A program made the position numbers and the translations under genes. 64,000 bases of DNA, taken from assembly GCA_947572725.1 (NCBI GenBank), contig CANPDB010000002.1:1-64000 (forward strand). Reading direction: 5' to 3'. Positions 63,531-64,000 of this stretch are shown in pieces (position 1 is the stretch's first letter; the number at the start of each line of letters is the position of its first letter). Below the pieces are notes generated by a model. It ran no database searches and was not told where the DNA came from. It saw only the letters and a list, made by a program, of their open reading frames with translations. Source of the stretch: an uncultured Clostridium sp. (lineage in GTDB: Bacteria; Bacillota; Clostridia; TANB77; CAG-508).

Positions 63531-64000
63531 ATGTGCGGATTTGTTGGATTTGCTAATTATAAAAGAAACATATCGAATCAAAAAAATATATTAGAAAATA
63601 TGAATCAAACTTTATCAAAAAGAGGACCTGATGAGGAAGGTTATTACATAAAAGATCATATAGCACTTGCTCATAAAAGACTTATTGTTATAGATCCTAA
63701 AGGTCGGAAAACAACCTATGATTCAGACTTGTTCTTTTGGAGAATATGTTATTGTTTATAATGGGCAAATATATAATACAAAAGAATTGAAAAAAACTTT
63801 AGAAGAAAATAGTTTTTCTTTTAATAGTCATTCTGATACAGAGGTTTTATTAAAAAGTTATATTTATTATGGTAATGATGTTGTTAATCATTTAAACGGT
63901 ATTTTTGCTTTTGCTATTTGGAACAGCAAAAATAATGAGTTATTTTTAGCTCGTGACCATTTTGGAATTAAACCATTATTTTATACTCAAAAAGAGGGAA
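63531..64000 (+). CDS. asnB: Asparagine synthase (glutamine-hydrolysing), N-terminal part, read through a +1 shift at CGG (63705-63707)
   Basis: ATG 63531 with GGAGG upstream opens MCGFVGFAN, whose Cys2 is the nucleophile of class II glutamine amidotransferases. SKRGPDEEGYY and LAHKRLIVID follow. Codon 59 is CGG and the 0 frame then ends after 17 junk residues. Skipping the C gives DPKGGKQPM, then FGEYVIVYNGQIYNTKELKK, HSDTEVLLKSY and ARDHFGIKPLFY, the normal family order. The frame is open to the window edge, so the synthase domain lies beyond it. Asparagine synthase is the likeliest identity; related amidotransferases cannot be excluded from the N-terminal half. Confidence 0.85.

Noticed and set aside
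900..63707. Sequencing or assembly errors as the cause of the eight frameshifts
   Set aside because: Random indels would fall in any phase, on either strand and mainly in homopolymers. All eight are a C on the coding strand, exactly at a codon boundary in front of GGA or GGT, in varied sequence context. Only reads can settle it, but errors do not know the reading frame.
1..64000. tRNA genes, insertion sequences with transposase, and prophage structural genes
   Set aside because: I looked for T-loop GGTTCGA-type sequences, DDE or HUH transposases, integrases and capsid or terminase proteins and found none that I can support.

Overview
The window reads as chromosomal DNA of an AT-rich (clearly below 35% GC by eye), endospore-forming Gram-positive bacterium, most likely an uncultured member of the Clostridia. 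The evidence is a spoIIAA-spoIIAB-sigF operon followed by spoIID and a spoIIQ-like M23 protein, an S-box (SAM-I) riboswitch in front of metK, a complete type II fatty-acid/malonyl-CoA cluster, a type A RNase P RNA, AGGAGG-type ribosome binding sites and strong AT bias. Nearly all genes lie on the minus strand.

Layout. 1-82: stub of yebC. 425-9189: a Wadjet-type SMC defence operon (jetD-jetA-jetB-jetC) followed by a HEPN ribonuclease-like gene. 9224-12313: cadmium/zinc efflux set (cadC, HMA protein, cadA), abutting a truncated type III toxin-antitoxin locus. 13279-24350: fatty-acid synthesis (acyl-CoA synthetase, birA, fabD, fabG, fabF, accB, fabZ, accC, accD, accA, fabI). 24507-32221: enolase fragment, MNT/HEPN pair, MATE pump, DUF1893/ECF transporter pair, aldo-keto reductase, pentapeptide protein, metK with riboswitch, an RdgB/HAM1-family pyrophosphatase. 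32900-36706: divergent PF10091 glucoamylase-like and GH3 beta-glucosidase genes. 36926-49782: ABC exporter, coiled-coil acidic-repeat protein, MecA-like PBP, MFS transporter, DUF2974 protein, rnpB, membrane proteins. 50083-56211: dtd, gpsA, plsY, der, pyk. 57285-61114: sporulation block. 61346-64000: DUF308 protein, rpmF, DUF5662 protein and the start of an asparagine synthase.

Main discovery. Eight genes appear broken by a +1 frameshift: HEPN nuclease, jetD, accA, PF10091 glucanase, GH3 beta-glucosidase, MFS transporter, a Ser/Gly-rich membrane protein and an asparagine synthase. Each break has the same cause: an in-frame CGG codon. If the C is skipped and translation resumes at the following GGA or GGT, a glycine is placed where the family expects one and the full-length protein is restored. 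In the host-like genes I found no in-phase CGG anywhere else, against more than thirty CGG triplets in the other two phases, while CGA, CGC and CGT are used as ordinary Arg codons. This looks like genome-wide recoding at CGG: +1 frameshifting at an unassigned codon, or decoding of CGGA/CGGT as a four-base glycine codon. The only in-phase CGG codons read straight through (four) lie in three small, compositionally foreign genes (19809, 32383, 56479), each with its own terminator.

Second discovery. The intergenic regions hold a dense set of palindromic elements. Family A has conserved ends AATAGCGCGAAGA and CTGGGAGCGAGTA, nested in outer inverted repeats that differ from copy to copy. Family B consists of AT-rich nested hairpins, several framed by TTACAATTCA-type ends. 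Families C and D are REP-like GTTGCCA and TGAGACA palindromes that often abut stop codons. They separate genes inside the fatty-acid and spoIIA operons and flank rnpB. No transposase is present in the window.
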